A DNA stretch of 64,000 bases, from positions 186,001 through 250,000 of the forward strand of contig NZ_JACXAA010000012.1 of assembly GCF_014699035.1 (NCBI RefSeq), given 5' to 3'. The position numbers and the translations under genes were made by a program. Source of the DNA: Spirosoma validum. Its GTDB lineage: Bacteria; Bacteroidota; Bacteroidia; Cytophagales; Spirosomataceae. Positions 62,399 through 64,000 of the stretch are shown in pieces. Below the pieces are notes generated by a model. It had not been told where the DNA came from and did not search any database. It saw nothing but the letters and a program-made list of their open reading frames with translations. How positions within the stretch are numbered: the first letter of the stretch is position 1; each line of letters starts with the position of its first letter.

Positions 62399-64000
62399 AT
62401 GAACCTTAATCTTGACGCTAAAAAAGGAATGACTTACGACGCTATCGTCGTAGGCTCTGGTATATCCGGTGGCTGGGCTGCCAAAGAATTAACGCAGAAG
62501 GGCTTGAAAGTGCTGATGCTGGAGCGTGGTCCTGATCTGAAACACGTAACGGATTATACGACGGCTATGCTGAATCCCTGGGAGTTTCCGCACCGGGGCA
62601 AAATTGAGCTTTGGGCCGCCGAAGAATATTGGGCCAACGCGCGTTCGGGCGGAAAACCCGGCGAAGATCAGCGGCACATGTTCACCAAAGATGTGGACGT
62701 ACCGTATATCGAAAAACGCCCCTACGACTGGATTCGGGGCTATCATCTGGGTGGGCGTTCACTCATGTGGGGACGCCAGAGCTACCGTCTAAACGAACGG
62801 GATTTTACGGCTAACCTCGAAGATGGTCATGGTACTGACTGGCCAATTCGCTATAAAGACCTGGCACCCTGGTATTCCTACGTCGAGAAGTTTGCGGGCA
62901 TTTCGGGGAATAAAGATGGACTGGCCGTCCTGCCTGATGGTGAATTCGTACCACCGATGCAGATGAACAGCGTTGAGTTGCTGGCCAAGTCAGGAATAGA
63001 AAAGAACTTCAAAGGTCGCCATCTGGTCATTGGCCGCCCGGCGATCATTTCAGTCGCGCAGAAAGTGCATACCGATGGCGGGCGGGCATCGTGCCAGTTC
63101 CGGAATTTGTGTGTACGGGGCTGCCCGTTCGGTGCCTATTTCAGCACGCAATCCTCTACGTTGCCAGCCGCTGTAAAAACGGGCAATCTGACGGTGATTA
63201 CGGATAAGATTGCGTATCAGGTAATCTATGACGACCAGAAAAATAAAGCCACGGGTGTTCGGGTCATCGACCAGAATACGAAACAGACGCAGGATTATCA
63301 CGCGAAAATCATTTTCCTGAATGCCTCCACGCTGAACACGGCCTGGCTCATGATGCAGTCTACGTCGAAGCGTTTTCCGAACGGTTTGGGCAACGATTCT
63401 GATCAGTTGGGCCGTAACCTGATGGATCACCATTTGGGCGCTGGTGCATCGGGTGAGTACGAAGGCTTGCAGGATATGTATTACTACGGGCGCCGGGGCA
63501 ACGGGATTTACATTCCGCGCTTTGCCAACTGGGGAGACGATAAACGGAAAGATTTTGTGCGCGGTTTTGGCTATCAGGGCCGCGGTGCCCGCCGGGACTG
63601 GGTGGCCGGAGCGTCTCAGGACGGCTTTGGTCCGGAATTCAAGGACAACCTCACGAAACCGGGTCGCTGGGAATTTAGCATCGGCGGCTTTGGCGAAACC
63701 CTACCCGATCCCAACAACCGGATGCGACTGTCCGATAAGAAAGACAAATGGGGGTTGCCAATCATCGAGTTTGATGCAGCCTGGGGCGAAAACAGCGTTG
63801 GTATGCGAAAAGCGATGATGAACGATGCCGCCGAAATGCTCGAAGCTTCCGGTCTGAAGAACATCAAAACACGTAACGACCAGGACAAAAACCCCGGCAT
63901 CGGCATCCACGAAATGGGATCAGCGCGGATGGGCCGCGATCCAAAAACGTCGGTACTGAACTCCTGGAATCAGGTCTGGGGTGCGAAAAACGTATTTGTT
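62399..64000 (+). CDS. GMC-family FAD oxidoreductase (partial, runs off the right edge)
   Basis: The first 534 codons of a GMC oxidoreductase. Rossmann FAD motif DAIVVGSGISGGWAAKELTQ (about 13-32), the family segment LGGRSLMWGRQSYRL (about 118-132) and CRNLCVRGCPFGAYFS are visible. The C-terminal domain approaches GIGIHEMGSARMGRDPKTSVL, just before the final active-site His/Asn motif, which is probably just past the edge. It oxidises sugars or alcohols in the periplasm together with the subunit-3 protein upstream. The substrate is unknown. Lacking its own signal, it is likely exported with its partner. Confidence 0.92.
   Translation, partial: MNLNLDAKKGMTYDAIVVGSGISGGWAAKELTQKGLKVLMLERGPDLKHVTDYTTAMLNPWEFPHRGKIELWAAEEYWANARSGGKPGEDQRHMFTKDVDVPYIEKRPYDWIRGYHLGGRSLMWGRQSYRLNERDFTANLEDGHGTDWPIRYKDLAPWYSYVEKFAGISGNKDGLAVLPDGEFVPPMQMNSVELLAKSGIEKNFKGRHLVIGRPAIISVAQKVHTDGGRASCQFRNLCVRGCPFGAYFSTQSSTLPAAVKTGNLTVITDKIAYQVIYDDQKNKATGVRVIDQNTKQTQDYHAKIIFLNASTLNTAWLMMQSTSKRFPNGLGNDSDQLGRNLMDHHLGAGASGEYEGLQDMYYYGRRGNGIYIPRFANWGDDKRKDFVRGFGYQGRGARRDWVAGASQDGFGPEFKDNLTKPGRWEFSIGGFGETLPDPNNRMRLSDKKDKWGLPIIEFDAAWGENSVGMRKAMMNDAAEMLEASGLKNIKTRNDQDKNPGIGIHEMGSARMGRDPKTSVLNSWNQVWGAKNVFV

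Noticed and set aside
1-64000. CRISPR array
   Set aside because: The repeats are dispersed inverted repeats in intergenic gaps; there is no regular direct repeat with spacers and no cas gene.

Overview
The window looks like chromosomal DNA of a Cytophagales-type Bacteroidota, most like Spirosoma and its relatives. This rests on a SusC/SusD pair, several TonB-dependent receptors with CarboxypepD_reg-like N-termini, promoter elements of the Bacteroidota TAnnTTTG type, an ECF sigma factor with FecR remains, and many gene families typical of the phylum (imelysin, DUF4856, HTTM, DoxX-like, gluconate dehydrogenase subunit 3/GMC pairs). No species was assigned. Both ends cut genes: thrA on the left and a GMC oxidoreductase on the right. 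I saw no rRNA, tRNA or CRISPR array and no intact insertion sequence.

Layout. 0-5 kb: bifunctional aspartokinase/homoserine dehydrogenase, a DUF4126 gene broken by one in-frame TGA, a MITE-like nested inverted repeat, and an MFS exporter. 5-15 kb: an unassigned structured RNA ending in a terminator, a neutral-ceramidase-like enzyme, a GH9 endoglucanase fused to a polysaccharide deacetylase, an ATP-grasp enzyme, a lipoprotein, leucyl aminopeptidase, an esterase and a single-domain response regulator. 15-22 kb: a probable iron-related operon (DUF4856, imelysin, HTTM, TonB receptor) and an MNT-HepT toxin-antitoxin pair. 22-31 kb: a SulP transporter, a two-component system, and a TonB receptor operon with a BNR-repeat protein and a small Cys-containing membrane protein.

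31-48 kb is the most unusual part: SusC/SusD followed by two S45 penicillin-acylase-family enzymes, a TldD/TldE metalloprotease pair, an S9-type hydrolase and a beta-lactamase-family serine hydrolase. A FecR remnant lies on its left and an ECF sigma factor on its right. Together this looks like an uptake-and-cleavage locus for an N-acylated or otherwise modified peptide, not a glycan. TldD carries a Tat-type signal and TldE has none, which suggests co-export.

48-60 kb holds probable metal and sulfur metabolism. A His-rich lipoprotein and a CobW/COG0523 GTPase share the operator TGCAAC-N3-GTTGCA. metE sits behind a cobalamin riboswitch. A Cys/His-rich protein, a TonB receptor and a CDF transporter form a probable metal locus. 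A DsbA/FrnE-like protein and a DoxX-like protein lie divergent from an HxlR regulator with a clear inverted-repeat operator. 60-64 kb holds a DUF3445 (HODM-like) protein and the subunit 3/GMC oxidoreductase pair.

A second layer overlies the genes: about fifteen intergenic long inverted repeats of at least six sequence families, mostly just after stop codons. They occupy almost every gap inside the peptide locus, and one appears to have been read through into the N-terminus of a TonB receptor.
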